Below are positions 43,391-51,970 of a DNA stretch of 56,592 nucleotides, piece after piece. The notes beneath the pieces are model-generated. The model was not told the DNA's origin and made no database searches. It saw nothing but the letters and a program-made list of their open reading frames with translations. Positions within the stretch are counted from its first letter, which is position 1; every line of letters begins with the position of its first letter. A program made the translations under genes and the position numbers. This DNA is from an uncultured Ruminococcus sp. (GTDB lineage Bacteria > Bacillota > Clostridia > Oscillospirales > Ruminococcaceae), in contig CAJTWE010000016.1 of NCBI GenBank assembly GCA_910579955.1, forward strand, positions 1-56,592, in the 5' to 3' direction.

Positions 43391-43437
43391 ATGGCGAAGC
43401 GCATAGGGGCAATGTCTGCTTGTGCTTCGCCTTTTTA
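43391..43437 (+). terminator. terminator of the two-component operon
   Basis: GGCGAAGC (43393-43400) pairs with GCTTCGCC (43424-43431), extended by CA/TG inside, followed by TTTTT. Confidence 0.85.
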
Positions 43438-43462
43438 ATATTATAAGGAGATTCTTTTAACT

Positions 43463-45154
43463 ATGGACGAAAATATTATGCATGAAGAGCCTGATATGCC
43501 AAACAGCAGTATTATCCCTGATAAGGAAAGCAATTCCTCAGAAAAGGAACAGTCCGTTTGCACGGAAAATGATAATATTCCAGATGATGAATTTATTGAA
43601 GATACTGTTGCAAATACTGATAGTTCCAATAGTTCTGATAGTTCCGATAATAAGAATACTCAGGAGCAATTGGCAGATAACACAGATAATGACAAAGTTC
43701 AGCAGGAATATTCAAGCTGCCAGAATTTGCAAAATCAATACTCACAACCTAATCCGTATGATCATTTCAAGCAGCAGCAAATGCAATATGCACAGCAGCA
43801 AGAACAATATCAGCCATATCAAGCATCCGGTCAATATCAACAATATCAGCAACAATACCAACAATATCAGCAATATCAACAATACTACCAGCAGCCTGCA
43901 CCAGTACCGGCTGCCCCTAAGAAAAAAGGCGCTGCTGTACCGCTGACATCAGGTCAGAAAAAAATTGCATGGCTTCTTAGAATAGGCATTATACTCACTG
44001 CTCTTGTATTTTTGTACTGCATAATAAGCGATGCTGTACTTTTCCGGTTCTATACTCCAAATAATAGTACATCGTCCAGCTATAGCACAGATAAAACCGA
44101 TAAGCCTGTCATATACCGTGAGGGGAAGCCCTCTTCATACGATAAATACAGCGATAAGACTGATGGAGAGTCTTATACTGTAAAGGAAATCGCTGATATG
44201 GTAAGCCCCTCTATCGTACAAATACAGGCATCATCAGCAAGCTCAGGCGGCAGCACAGGTTCGGGAATAATCCTTACGGAAGACGGTTATATTCTCACAA
44301 ATGCCCATGTTGTAAACGGATATGATAAAGTAACTATAACACTCTATGACAGCGATGAGCCTGCACCTGCCGAAGTAGTAGGATACGACAGCAAATCTGA
44401 TTTAGCTGTTCTTCACACAGAAGCAAAAGATCTCACACCAGCAGTTATCGGCTATGCAGAAGAACTCAGCGTGGGAGAAGAAGTAGTTGCTATCGGCAAT
44501 CCTGCCGGTCTCAGAGGCTCTGTTACAAGGGGCATAGTATCCGCTTTAGGCAGACAGATACGCAGCGGCTCTACAGGCTTTTACATGGATTGTATTCAAA
44601 CCGATGCTGCTATCAGTCCCGGAAATTCCGGCGGTGCGCTGATAAATATGTATGGTCAGGTAGTAGGTGTCACCTCTTCAAAATACGGAAACGCTTATTT
44701 TGGCGGAACGTATGAAGGTCTTGGCTTTGCAATATCCATTGACCAAGCCCTGCCAATCGCAGAGGAGATCATCGCTCAGGGCTATGTAAGCGGAAGAGTA
44801 CGTATAGGTATTACCTTTGCCTCAATGACAGAACCAACTATTCAGGAAGAGTTTGCTGCTAACTTCAACATTGATAAGTCCCCATGCAAAGAAGGTCTCT
44901 TGATATCAGATATAAGCCCTGATTGCGATATTGCAAATACTGACCTCGATGTCAACGATATAATCCTTTCAGTAAACGGAAAAAAAGTGAATGATTACGA
45001 TCAGCTTCAAGAAGTCATAAAAGACTGTAAGGCAGATGATATTTTAACTGCTCAGTGCAGAAGATACACCTTCGGTGACGAAAAGGGCGAGCTGAAATAT
45101 AAAGATTTCACAATTAAATTCAAGCTTATGGAGGATACCTCCGGCGATTTTTAA
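43463..45154 (+). CDS. htrA: HtrA/DegP-family serine protease
   Basis: 563 residues. A cytoplasmic N-terminus of about 165 residues, acidic and Ser-rich and then Gln/Tyr-rich (QQYQQYQ repeats), precedes one transmembrane helix (about 170-190). An extracytoplasmic trypsin-like domain follows with triad H282 (TNAHVV), D313 (SDLAV) and S389 (GNSGG). A PDZ domain (about 445-550) ends the protein. It degrades or refolds damaged envelope proteins. The Gln-rich cytoplasmic tail is unusual in length. Its place after a two-component pair resembles envelope-stress control, but a terminator lies between. Confidence 0.95.
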   Translation: MDENIMHEEPDMPNSSIIPDKESNSSEKEQSVCTENDNIPDDEFIEDTVANTDSSNSSDSSDNKNTQEQLADNTDNDKVQQEYSSCQNLQNQYSQPNPYDHFKQQQMQYAQQQEQYQPYQASGQYQQYQQQYQQYQQYQQYYQQPAPVPAAPKKKGAAVPLTSGQKKIAWLLRIGIILTALVFLYCIISDAVLFRFYTPNNSTSSSYSTDKTDKPVIYREGKPSSYDKYSDKTDGESYTVKEIADMVSPSIVQIQASSASSGGSTGSGIILTEDGYILTNAHVVNGYDKVTITLYDSDEPAPAEVVGYDSKSDLAVLHTEAKDLTPAVIGYAEELSVGEEVVAIGNPAGLRGSVTRGIVSALGRQIRSGSTGFYMDCIQTDAAISPGNSGGALINMYGQVVGVTSSKYGNAYFGGTYEGLGFAISIDQALPIAEEIIAQGYVSGRVRIGITFASMTEPTIQEEFAANFNIDKSPCKEGLLISDISPDCDIANTDLDVNDIILSVNGKKVNDYDQLQEVIKDCKADDILTAQCRRYTFGDEKGELKYKDFTIKFKLMEDTSGDF

Positions 45155-45165
45155 GGAGTAGGTTT

Positions 45166-45531
45166 ATGAAACGTCTTATACCGATTTTATGTTTTTCAAT
45201 CCTTCTCGCAGGCTGTGGAAAGGATAACGAAACCTCGACAGAAAAGACCGTTTTCACAGAGGGAAGATTTCTTCAAAGCAGCACTGAGTCTGCACTTATC
45301 ATAATAGAAAACCAAGGCCCATGTACAATGTATTCAGATGATGAAGAAATGTTTGCAGGATTAACAGACGGCGACCTTATAGAGATAGAGTTTGACGGCG
45401 ATATTGCAGAAACGTATCCTGCACAGATAACCGGAAAAATTCACAGCGTTAAACTTAAAGAAGACGGCGAAATAACAGATATTGACCAAAATACTATTGA
45501 AGAACTTAAATCAATGGGCTGGCTCGAATAA
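45166..45531 (+). CDS. small lipoprotein, unknown function
   Basis: 121 residues. Lipobox LLAGC (Cys near 17), then a small beta-rich domain of about 95 residues (ESALIIIENQGPC, GDLIEIEFDGDI) that resembles an OB-type barrel by pattern only. It starts 11 nt after htrA and ends 15 nt before luxS, so the three are probably cotranscribed. No family assigned. Confidence 0.78.
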   Translation: MKRLIPILCFSILLAGCGKDNETSTEKTVFTEGRFLQSSTESALIIIENQGPCTMYSDDEEMFAGLTDGDLIEIEFDGDIAETYPAQITGKIHSVKLKEDGEITDIDQNTIEELKSMGWLE

Positions 45532-45546
45532 AAGGAGAATATTATT

Positions 45547-46008
45547 ATGAAAATGATAGCAAGCTTTACAGTAGACCACGACAAATTAGAACCCGGTGTT
45601 TATGTATCACGTACAGACGGAGATGCGATAACATACGATCTGAGAATGAAAAAACCTAACGCAGGCAGCTATATTTCACCTAAATCTATCCATACAATAG
45701 AACACCTATTTGCAACATACGTAAGAAATTCCAAGTACTCCGATGATGTTATCTATGCAGGTCCTATGGGATGCAGAACCGGTTTTTATTTGATAATGCG
45801 TGATAGTGTGTCTAAAGATGAGCTTATAGAGCTGCTTCGTGAGGCATTTGAATTCACAGCAAATTTTGAAGGTGAGATACCGGGCAGTAAAAAACAAGAA
45901 TGCGGAAACTATCTGGAACACGACCTTGAAGCTGCTAAGGCTGACGCACGAGAATACTGTAAGGTACTAAAAAACGTTACAGCAGACAGCATGATGTATA
46001 ATAAATAA
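45547..46008 (+). CDS. luxS: S-ribosylhomocysteine lyase
   Basis: 153 residues. It cleaves S-ribosylhomocysteine to homocysteine and DPD, the precursor of autoinducer-2. Metal ligands are the two His of HTIEHLFAT and the Cys of QECGNYLEHDL; the catalytic Cys is in PMGCRTGFYL. GGAG lies 9 nt before the ATG. Last gene before a strong terminator. It may serve methyl-cycle recycling rather than signalling; the sequence does not say. Confidence 0.97.
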   Translation: MKMIASFTVDHDKLEPGVYVSRTDGDAITYDLRMKKPNAGSYISPKSIHTIEHLFATYVRNSKYSDDVIYAGPMGCRTGFYLIMRDSVSKDELIELLREAFEFTANFEGEIPGSKKQECGNYLEHDLEAAKADAREYCKVLKNVTADSMMYNK

Positions 46009-46017
46009 AAAAATTTT

Positions 46018-46056
46018 GGGTGCAGTTATTAAAAAGCAACTGCACCCGATTTTTTA
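46018..46056. terminator. terminator between luxS and the CaCA antiporter
   Basis: GGGTGCAGTT (46018-46027) and AACTGCACCC (46038-46047) form a 10-bp perfect stem, then GATTTTTTATT. An A run before it suggests bidirectional use by the convergent genes. Confidence 0.9.
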
Positions 46057-47043
46057 TTATACAAAATCTCTCATAATAATATAGCCCAAATAAACTGCAT
46101 AGCAAAGCAAAAATACTATTCCCTTTGCTCTGCCGATTTTCTTTGTAGCTGCAAAAACATAACAAAGTATAGACACAGCAAGTACTACAAGCGCATCAAT
46201 GATATTATTCATAGTCACTGTAAACGGTGATATAATCATAGTCAGTCCCAATACCATAAGCATATTGAAAAGATTAGAGCCGATTATATTTCCCAGAGCA
46301 AGATCACTATTGCCCTTTCTCGCTGCCACAACAGACGTTATAAGCTCAGGGAGTGATGTTCCCAGCGCTACTACTGTAAGGCCTATAAGCGATTCGCTTA
46401 CGCCCATTCCACGAGCTATATACTTCGCACAAAAAACAGCAAGCTGACCTCCGCCCACAACTACTGCTAAGCCGCAGACCGCATATAGAATACTCTTTAG
46501 CTTTGACATCGGCGCTTCATCTGAAACCTCACCATTATCACTTTCAATAGCCTTTGAGTTCTTTCGGCTTGAAAGGGCATTCATTATAGTCCATATCATG
46601 AATACTGCAAAAAGCGCAAGAATAATAACGCCGCCTAAACGTGTTCCCTTAAAATCAAACACCCAAAATAGTAGCGGTACAAGCACAGCGGAAGCTATAA
46701 GCAGCGGGAAATCCTTCTTCAATAAGGACTTGTCCACAGTCATAGGAACAATAACTGCTGAAATTCCAAGTATTATAAGAATATTCAAAAGGTTTGAGCC
46801 AAGCAGGTTTCCCAATGTGATGCCTGCATTTGTCGGATCTGTTATAGCGCCGGAAATACTTACCGCAGCCTCAGGCGCACTAGTTCCCATCGCAACAATG
46901 GTAAGTCCTATGATAAGATTCGGAACACGCAGGAGCTTTGCAATAGATACGCAGCCGTCTACAAAATAATCTGCTCCCTTTACAAGAAGCACAAAACTCA
47001 CAATAAGCCCTAAAGCTGCAAGAAGCATATAAAGAATAGTCAT
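46057..47043 (-). CDS. calcium/sodium antiporter (CaCA family)
   Basis: 328 residues from ATG 47043 (AGAGGT 8 nt upstream). About ten hydrophobic helices in two homologous halves. Each half has the alpha-repeat: GLTIVAMGTSAPEAAVSISG with GNLLGSNLLN, and GLTVVALGTSLPELITSVVA with GNIIGSNLFN. A charged cytoplasmic loop lies near residue 170. YrbG-type K+-independent exchanger by length; ion specificity not provable. Follows tatD in the same direction. Confidence 0.93.
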   Translation of the reverse strand: MTILYMLLAALGLIVSFVLLVKGADYFVDGCVSIAKLLRVPNLIIGLTIVAMGTSAPEAAVSISGAITDPTNAGITLGNLLGSNLLNILIILGISAVIVPMTVDKSLLKKDFPLLIASAVLVPLLFWVFDFKGTRLGGVIILALFAVFMIWTIMNALSSRKNSKAIESDNGEVSDEAPMSKLKSILYAVCGLAVVVGGGQLAVFCAKYIARGMGVSESLIGLTVVALGTSLPELITSVVAARKGNSDLALGNIIGSNLFNMLMVLGLTMIISPFTVTMNNIIDALVVLAVSILCYVFAATKKIGRAKGIVFLLCYAVYLGYIIMRDFV

Positions 47044-47067
47044 ATCAATTACCTCTTTCATTATAAA

Positions 47068-47835
47068 TTATAATAAATTATAGAGTTTGCATCCGTTTTC
47101 AAAAGTTTGTTTTAATATTTCGTCTGTGGTTTTACCCAAAACACCAGCAGCTGCCTGTGCCGTATGAACTATCATGCTGCTGTCGCAACGATTTCCTCTG
47201 TATGGTACAGGTGCCATATATGGGCAGTCCGTCTCTAAAACAAGCCTGTCCTCAGGCACGACCGCTAAGGCTTTCAGCGCTTTTTTTGCATTCTTAAATG
47301 TAAGCACTCCTGTAAAACCAATATACATTCCCAAAGCGATTACCTCTTTTGCCGTTTCTGCACTCCCACTGAAACAGTGCATAACACCTGTAGGCTTATA
47401 TTCACGAAGAATATTCATACAGTCTTCTGACGCATCACGGCTGTGAACAATAACAGGGAGCGATAATTTCCTCGCAAGCTCAAGCTGCATCCTAAAAAGC
47501 TCAATTTGTGCCTGCCTGTCATAGCCTTCATAATGATAGTCAAGTCCTATTTCACCAATGGCACGAACCTTTTTATGTGCTGCAAGCTTTTTTAGTCTTT
47601 CATAAGCATCTTTCGGAATCCCGTCTGCTATATTTTCCGGATGAATGCCTACCGAAGCATACATAAAATCGTACTTATCTGATAAATCCTGTATTTTCTC
47701 AGCATCTTCAAGATCTGTACACGCCTGCATTACAAGACCCACACCCTTTTCAGGAAGAGAAGTTATAAGCTTGTCTCTGTCCTCATCAAACGCATTATCT
47801 GTATAGTGTACATGTGTATCGAAAATTTTATACAT
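47068..47835 (-). CDS. TatD-family metal-dependent hydrolase
   Basis: 255 residues, full length. Metal ligands: DTHVHYTD, GEIGLDYHY, VIVHSRDA, MHCFSG and ETDCPYMAP. Family members act as 3'-5' DNA exonucleases or D-aminoacyl-tRNA deacylase-like enzymes. CaCA gene follows 24 nt after. Confidence 0.94.
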   Translation of the reverse strand: MYKIFDTHVHYTDNAFDEDRDKLITSLPEKGVGLVMQACTDLEDAEKIQDLSDKYDFMYASVGIHPENIADGIPKDAYERLKKLAAHKKVRAIGEIGLDYHYEGYDRQAQIELFRMQLELARKLSLPVIVHSRDASEDCMNILREYKPTGVMHCFSGSAETAKEVIALGMYIGFTGVLTFKNAKKALKALAVVPEDRLVLETDCPYMAPVPYRGNRCDSSMIVHTAQAAAGVLGKTTDEILKQTFENGCKLYNLL

Positions 47836-47947
47836 ATAATTCTCCTATATTATGTTGATATGGAAATAATTATATCACATAGGCACTCAATTTGCAATAC
47901 TTAAATATCTCTTTAAAAAAATTATATAAAATCAACCGCAATATACC

Positions 47948-47976
47948 TTGACAATTTGGATAAAAAAGTGTACAAT
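47948..47976 (+). promoter_or_regulatory. Consensus SigA promoter of rny
   Basis: TTGACA (47948-47953), 17 nt, TACAAT (47971-47976). Start expected near 47983, which leaves a leader of about 350 nt before rny. Confidence 0.87.
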
Positions 47977-47982
47977 ATAAGA

Positions 47983-48336
47983 GCTGTATTAAATTACAAG
48001 AGGTACGATGTGTTTTCTAAAGGGGTTAGAAAACGATCGCTTTTCATTAAGAGCAGTATGTGAAGCTGGCTTAATTCATAGATTTGTACCCGTAATAATT
48101 TTTTATAAAAAAATCTCATATAAAGAAATGTATCCGGCTGCGAGCCGACTAAAAATTTTCTATAAACGTCCACCCTGCGGACGGGAAGTGAGGAACATGT
48201 AAAAAGATTGCCTGTTTTTGATTTAAAGCAGGTTTACATCACAATGAAAATGAAATAAGAATAGCGGCACATACCGCCTGAATGCTTGTATGATTATATA
48301 ATACTATGCAATATTATAAGGAGGTTGTGCACAAAA
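47983..48336 (+). other. long structured leader of rny, no known RNA family recognised
   Basis: About 350 nt between promoter and rny. Hairpins seen: TTTTCTAA/TTAGAAAA near 48011-48031, ATTAAG/CTTAAT near 48047-48076, CGGCT-GCG-AGCCG near 48137-48149, and CGTCC/GGACG near 48168-48184. No T-box, SAM, THF, c-di-AMP or other riboswitch core was recognised. A 64-codon frame (48008-48202) with AGAGGT before its ATG runs through it but looks unlike a normal protein. It could be a regulatory leader, an independent sRNA, or an upstream gene remnant. Confidence 0.5.
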
Positions 48337-49929
48337 ATGATTGAACTTTGGATCGCCATTGCAATTGGCGCAATTGCTTTAATCGCTGGTTTTGCTGTAG
48401 GAGCTTATATATTCAAGAAAAGTGCATTCAATAAGGGCGTTGAAGCCGGAATTGAACAGCGCAAACAGCAGGCAGAAGCAGCGATAGGTTCTGCTGAAAA
48501 GGAAGCCGACAGAATCTTATCTGATGCTAAAAGAGACGCAGAATCAAAGAAAAAAGGCGCACTTGTAGAAGCCAAGGACGAAATCCACAAGCTTCGTACA
48601 GAAGCAGAAAAAGAAATCAAGGAACGCAGAAGTGAAATCGGCAGACAGGAAAGACGTATTCAGCAGAAAGAAGAAACTCTTGACAAGAAAACCGATAACC
48701 TTGAGCGCAAGGAAGAAAATCTTCAGAGAAAGCTCAAAGCTGCCGATGAGAAATTGGCTGAAGCTGAGGCCCTGAAAAACGATCAGATGAATGTTCTGGA
48801 ACGTATATCTGAGTTCACTCGTGAACAGGCTAAAGAATATATCCTGAATACTTTGGAAAATGAGCTTGTCCATGAAAAGGCTATGAAGGTTACTGCATAT
48901 GAGCAGAACCTCAAGGATGAATGCGAAGAAAAGGCAAGAAACTATATTTCGCTTGCCATTGCAAAATGTGCTGCGGATCAGGTTTCAGAAACTGCTGTTT
49001 CCGTTGTTGCCCTGCCTAATGATGAAATGAAGGGCAGAATCATAGGCCGTGAAGGACGTAATATCCGTACACTTGAAACACTCACAGGAGTTGACCTTAT
49101 TATTGATGATACTCCCGAAGCTATCACGCTTTCATGCTTTGATCACGTTCGCCGTGAAATAGCACGTATTGCACTGGAAAAGCTTATATCTGACGGCAGA
49201 ATACATCCAACCAAGATTGAAGAAATGGTTGAAAAGGCTAAGCGTGAGGTTGAACACCGTATCCGTCAGGAGGGCGAACGTGCCGTTCTGGAAACAAATG
49301 TACACGGTATCAACAACGAGCTTGTAAAGCTGCTGGGTCGTTTGTATTTCCGTACAAGCTATCGTCAAAATGTACTTAACCACTCTATTGAAGTTGCCAA
49401 GCTGTCTGGTATTTTGGCTTCTGAACTCGGCGTTGATGCAAATCTTGCACGCCGTGCAGGTCTTTTACACGATATCGGTAAGGCTCTTACTGCTGAAATC
49501 GAAGGCTCTCATGTACAAATCGGCGTTGACGTATGTAAGCGTTATAATGAAAGCGCTGATGTTATCCACGCAGTGGAAGCCCACCATAATGACGTTGAAC
49601 CTAAAACAGCTATTGCTTGTATCGTACAGGCTGCCGACGCTATTTCCGCTGCAAGACCGGCTGCAAGAAGTGAGAACTATGAAAATTACATCAAGCGCTT
49701 ACAGAAGCTTGAAAGCATATGTTCAGCTTACGAGGGCGTTGAGAAGTGTTATGCGCTTCAAGCAGGACGTGAGATACGTATCATGGTTGTTCCTGATGCC
49801 ATCAATGATGAAAAGATGGTTCTGGTTGCACGTCAAATCGCAAAACAAATTGAAACTGAAATGGATTATCCGGGTCAGATAAAGATAAACCTGATTCGTG
49901 AAAGCCGTGTAGTTGACTACGCTAAATAA
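48337..49929 (+). CDS. rny: ribonuclease Y
   Basis: 530 residues from ATG 48337 (AAGGAGG 11 nt upstream). Membrane helix 3-25, a Lys/Glu-rich coiled coil (about 40-160), a KH domain (DEMKGRIIGREGRNIRTLE) and an HD domain with the metal pair in GLLHDIGKA. It starts mRNA decay at the membrane. The C-terminus (LIRESRVVDYAK) is canonical. Terminator follows at 49934. Confidence 0.97.
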   Translation: MIELWIAIAIGAIALIAGFAVGAYIFKKSAFNKGVEAGIEQRKQQAEAAIGSAEKEADRILSDAKRDAESKKKGALVEAKDEIHKLRTEAEKEIKERRSEIGRQERRIQQKEETLDKKTDNLERKEENLQRKLKAADEKLAEAEALKNDQMNVLERISEFTREQAKEYILNTLENELVHEKAMKVTAYEQNLKDECEEKARNYISLAIAKCAADQVSETAVSVVALPNDEMKGRIIGREGRNIRTLETLTGVDLIIDDTPEAITLSCFDHVRREIARIALEKLISDGRIHPTKIEEMVEKAKREVEHRIRQEGERAVLETNVHGINNELVKLLGRLYFRTSYRQNVLNHSIEVAKLSGILASELGVDANLARRAGLLHDIGKALTAEIEGSHVQIGVDVCKRYNESADVIHAVEAHHNDVEPKTAIACIVQAADAISAARPAARSENYENYIKRLQKLESICSAYEGVEKCYALQAGREIRIMVVPDAINDEKMVLVARQIAKQIETEMDYPGQIKINLIRESRVVDYAK

Positions 49930-49933
49930 ATCG

Positions 49934-49960
49934 AAGGGAGACTTAAACGTCTCCCTTTTG
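49934..49960 (+). terminator. terminator of rny
   Basis: AAGGGAGAC (49934-49942), 6-nt loop, GTCTCCCTT (49949-49957), short T run TTTTG. Confidence 0.85.
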
Positions 49961-50018
49961 CATATTTATTCCCCAATACATTTCCAAAATGCATTCTAAA
50001 ACACATTGAAATTTCCTC

Positions 50019-50047
50019 TTTACAAATTTCCCGATTTATGATATAAT
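50019..50047 (+). promoter_or_regulatory. SigA promoter of the zinc-ribbon/DUF4190 genes
   Basis: TTTACA (50019-50024), 17 nt, TATAAT (50042-50047), with TG one base before the -10. Confidence 0.85.
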
Positions 50048-50086
50048 ACAATTAATCTTGTATAAATTATAAAATTGGAGGAACCT

Positions 50087-50584
50087 ATGTCTAGTATATT
50101 ATTTTGTCCCAAATGTGGAGCATCTATAGAAGGAAATAAAAGTTGCTGCCCTTGCTGCGGTACTGCGATAAATGAATCACAAAATATACATAACTCACAG
50201 CCTGTCCCTCCTCCGCAGCAAAATTCAAACGGTATTCCACCATACCAGCAAAATCAATTCGGACAGCAAGCACCCTTTACGCAGCAGCCTCCATTCGGAC
50301 AAATACCATTTCAGCCACTGCAATACGAAAATTACAATCAATATCAAAAAAATGACAGTGTATATCAAGGCTGTGCAGTAACAGGCATGATACTCGGCAT
50401 ATTATCTATTATAATGTGCTGCACATTTTGGTTCGATATAATTCTTGGAATCGCCGGGTTGGTGCTTTCTATTGTAGGTCTTAAAAGCAAACAGGGTCAA
50501 GGCTTTTCTATTGCAGGTATCTGCTGCTCTATTGCCGGAATACTTTTTGCTATGGTTATTACAGTTTCACTGTTTTTAGAGTAA
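50087..50584 (+). CDS. zinc-ribbon DUF4190-type membrane protein
   Basis: 165 residues from ATG 50087 (GGAGG 6 nt upstream). A CPKCG...CCPCCG zinc ribbon at the N-terminus, a Pro/Gln-rich spacer (about 30-95), and two hydrophobic helices (about 100-130 and 138-162) with the DUF4190 pattern ILGILSI...LGIAGLVLSIVGLKS. Function unknown. Paralogue of the next gene. Confidence 0.82.
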   Translation: MSSILFCPKCGASIEGNKSCCPCCGTAINESQNIHNSQPVPPPQQNSNGIPPYQQNQFGQQAPFTQQPPFGQIPFQPLQYENYNQYQKNDSVYQGCAVTGMILGILSIIMCCTFWFDIILGIAGLVLSIVGLKSKQGQGFSIAGICCSIAGILFAMVITVSLFLE

Positions 50585-50678
50585 AATTTATAAGATACAA
50601 ATATCGGTTTTTTCATGCCGTTTGAAAAACCGTATATTTAATAAATAAAATTTTTATAACGGCAGAATGGAGATTATT

Positions 50679-51419
50679 ATGGCTATTAAATCAGTATGCG
50701 ATGCTTGCGGAATGACTCTTAATGAAAAAGCATCCTTTTGTCCTACCTGCGGCGGTCGTATGAATATTATCGAAGAAAGCGACACAAACACAGCAGATAC
50801 AAATGTCGTTATAGGTCAACCGGAAGCTGCTCCTGCACCGGAAAATAGTCCTATGGCAGATAATCCGGCTTTAAATGCTGCTATGAACAACAGCGCACCT
50901 TCTGCTGCACCTAATGACGTTCCGCCTACAGAAAACAACAATGTTCCTCCGATACCACCGGTAAACAACGTTCCTCCTGTAGGAAATAATATCCCGCCTA
51001 TGGGAAACAACATTCCACCAATAACACCAAATAATACATACGGATACCAGATACCTCAGCCTGAAACACCTAAAACTGCTAAAGATACAATGGCTCTTGT
51101 AGGTATGATCCTCGGTATCGTTTCACTGGCTCTTTGCTGCCTGAATCTTCTCATGCTGCCTGTTGCAATTGCAGGTCTGGTACTTAGCATAATCGGTATA
51201 AAGAGTGTTAAAAGAAAGGGCATGTCCATTGCAGGTATAATATGCTCTGCACTTGCTTTTCTGCTTTGTATCATTATCTTCTGTGAAGGAATGTCTGAGG
51301 TTAAAAAGCAGAGCAATCTCTATAGCGATGTTTATGAAGATATCTTTGGTGATGATTTAGACGATTTAGACGATCTGCTTGATGAGTACAGCTACAATTA
51401 CAATTACGACTGGGATTAA
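50679..51419 (+). CDS. zinc-ribbon DUF4190-type membrane protein, paralogue
   Basis: 246 residues from ATG 50679 (GGAG 8 nt upstream). Zinc ribbon CDACG...CPTCG, an Asn/Pro-rich repeat spacer (PPVGNNIPPMGNN), two helices with GMILGIVSLALCC...IAGLVLSIIGIKS, and an acidic tail (DDLDDLDDLLDE). The acidic tail is absent in the neighbour. Tandem duplication with diverged linkers. Terminator at 51436. Confidence 0.83.
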   Translation: MAIKSVCDACGMTLNEKASFCPTCGGRMNIIEESDTNTADTNVVIGQPEAAPAPENSPMADNPALNAAMNNSAPSAAPNDVPPTENNNVPPIPPVNNVPPVGNNIPPMGNNIPPITPNNTYGYQIPQPETPKTAKDTMALVGMILGIVSLALCCLNLLMLPVAIAGLVLSIIGIKSVKRKGMSIAGIICSALAFLLCIIIFCEGMSEVKKQSNLYSDVYEDIFGDDLDDLDDLLDEYSYNYNYDWD

Positions 51420-51435
51420 ATCGTAAAAGCATAAC

Positions 51436-51478
51436 AAAAAAGCTGCCGTACTTTTTTAGAGTACAGGCAGCTTTTTAA
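51436..51478. terminator. bidirectional terminator
   Basis: AAAAAAGCTGCC (51436-51447) with GGCAGCTTTTT (51466-51476), extended by GTAC/GTAC across a one-base bulge. Serves the DUF4190 pair and rlmH. Confidence 0.87.
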
Positions 51479-51493
51479 TTATCAAAAGCATTC

Positions 51494-51970
51494 TCACTTA
51501 TGATATTTACTTCCGCTTTGGATCTGATAACCTCTGTATATCTGCTCATAGAGCATAACTCTTGCGAGCTGATGAGGAAAAGTCATGGGCGACATTGAAA
51601 GCTTCAGATTTGCTCTGCGTTTAACCTCATCTGAAAGTCCATATGAACTGCCTATAAGAAAAGTTATAGTACTGTCACCGGACACGCCGATTGATTGCAT
51701 CTTTTCTGCAAGTGACGCACTGTCCATAAGCTTGCCCTCTATGCACATGGCTATTACAAAACCTTTTGCTTTTTGTATAAGCTGCTGTCCTTCTTTTTCA
51801 AGGGCGGCAGCTATTTCCTTTTCGGAGGCCTTTTCAGACAGCTGCACTGGTTCAAGCTCAATACATTTAAAGGTACAATAACGTGACAGCCTTTTTTCAT
51901 ATTCCGCCGCTGCATCACGGAGATACTTTTCTTTAAGCTTGCCATATGCAAGTATTTGTATTGTCTGCAT
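51494..51970 (-). CDS. rlmH: 23S rRNA (pseudouridine1915-N3)-methyltransferase RlmH
   Basis: 158 residues from ATG 51970, which overlaps the upstream stop by one base (TAATG). SPOUT fold; the SAM-binding knot region is TITFLIGSSYGLSDEV, and LSMSPMTFPHQLARVMLYEQIYRGYQI is the C-terminal signature. Acts on the assembled 70S ribosome. The order metallo-hydrolase-rlmH resembles the Bacillus yycJ-htrA-rlmH neighbourhood. Confidence 0.95.
   Translation of the reverse strand: MQTIQILAYGKLKEKYLRDAAAEYEKRLSRYCTFKCIELEPVQLSEKASEKEIAAALEKEGQQLIQKAKGFVIAMCIEGKLMDSASLAEKMQSIGVSGDSTITFLIGSSYGLSDEVKRRANLKLSMSPMTFPHQLARVMLYEQIYRGYQIQSGSKYHK

Noticed and set aside
43391..43462. HtrA as third gene of the two-component operon
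   Set aside because: A good terminator separates them; partial readthrough is possible but not shown.
48008..48202. 64-codon frame in the rny leader as a protein gene
   Set aside because: It has a modest ribosome site, but the composition and the hairpins running through it favour a leader; kept as an open alternative in the leader entry.
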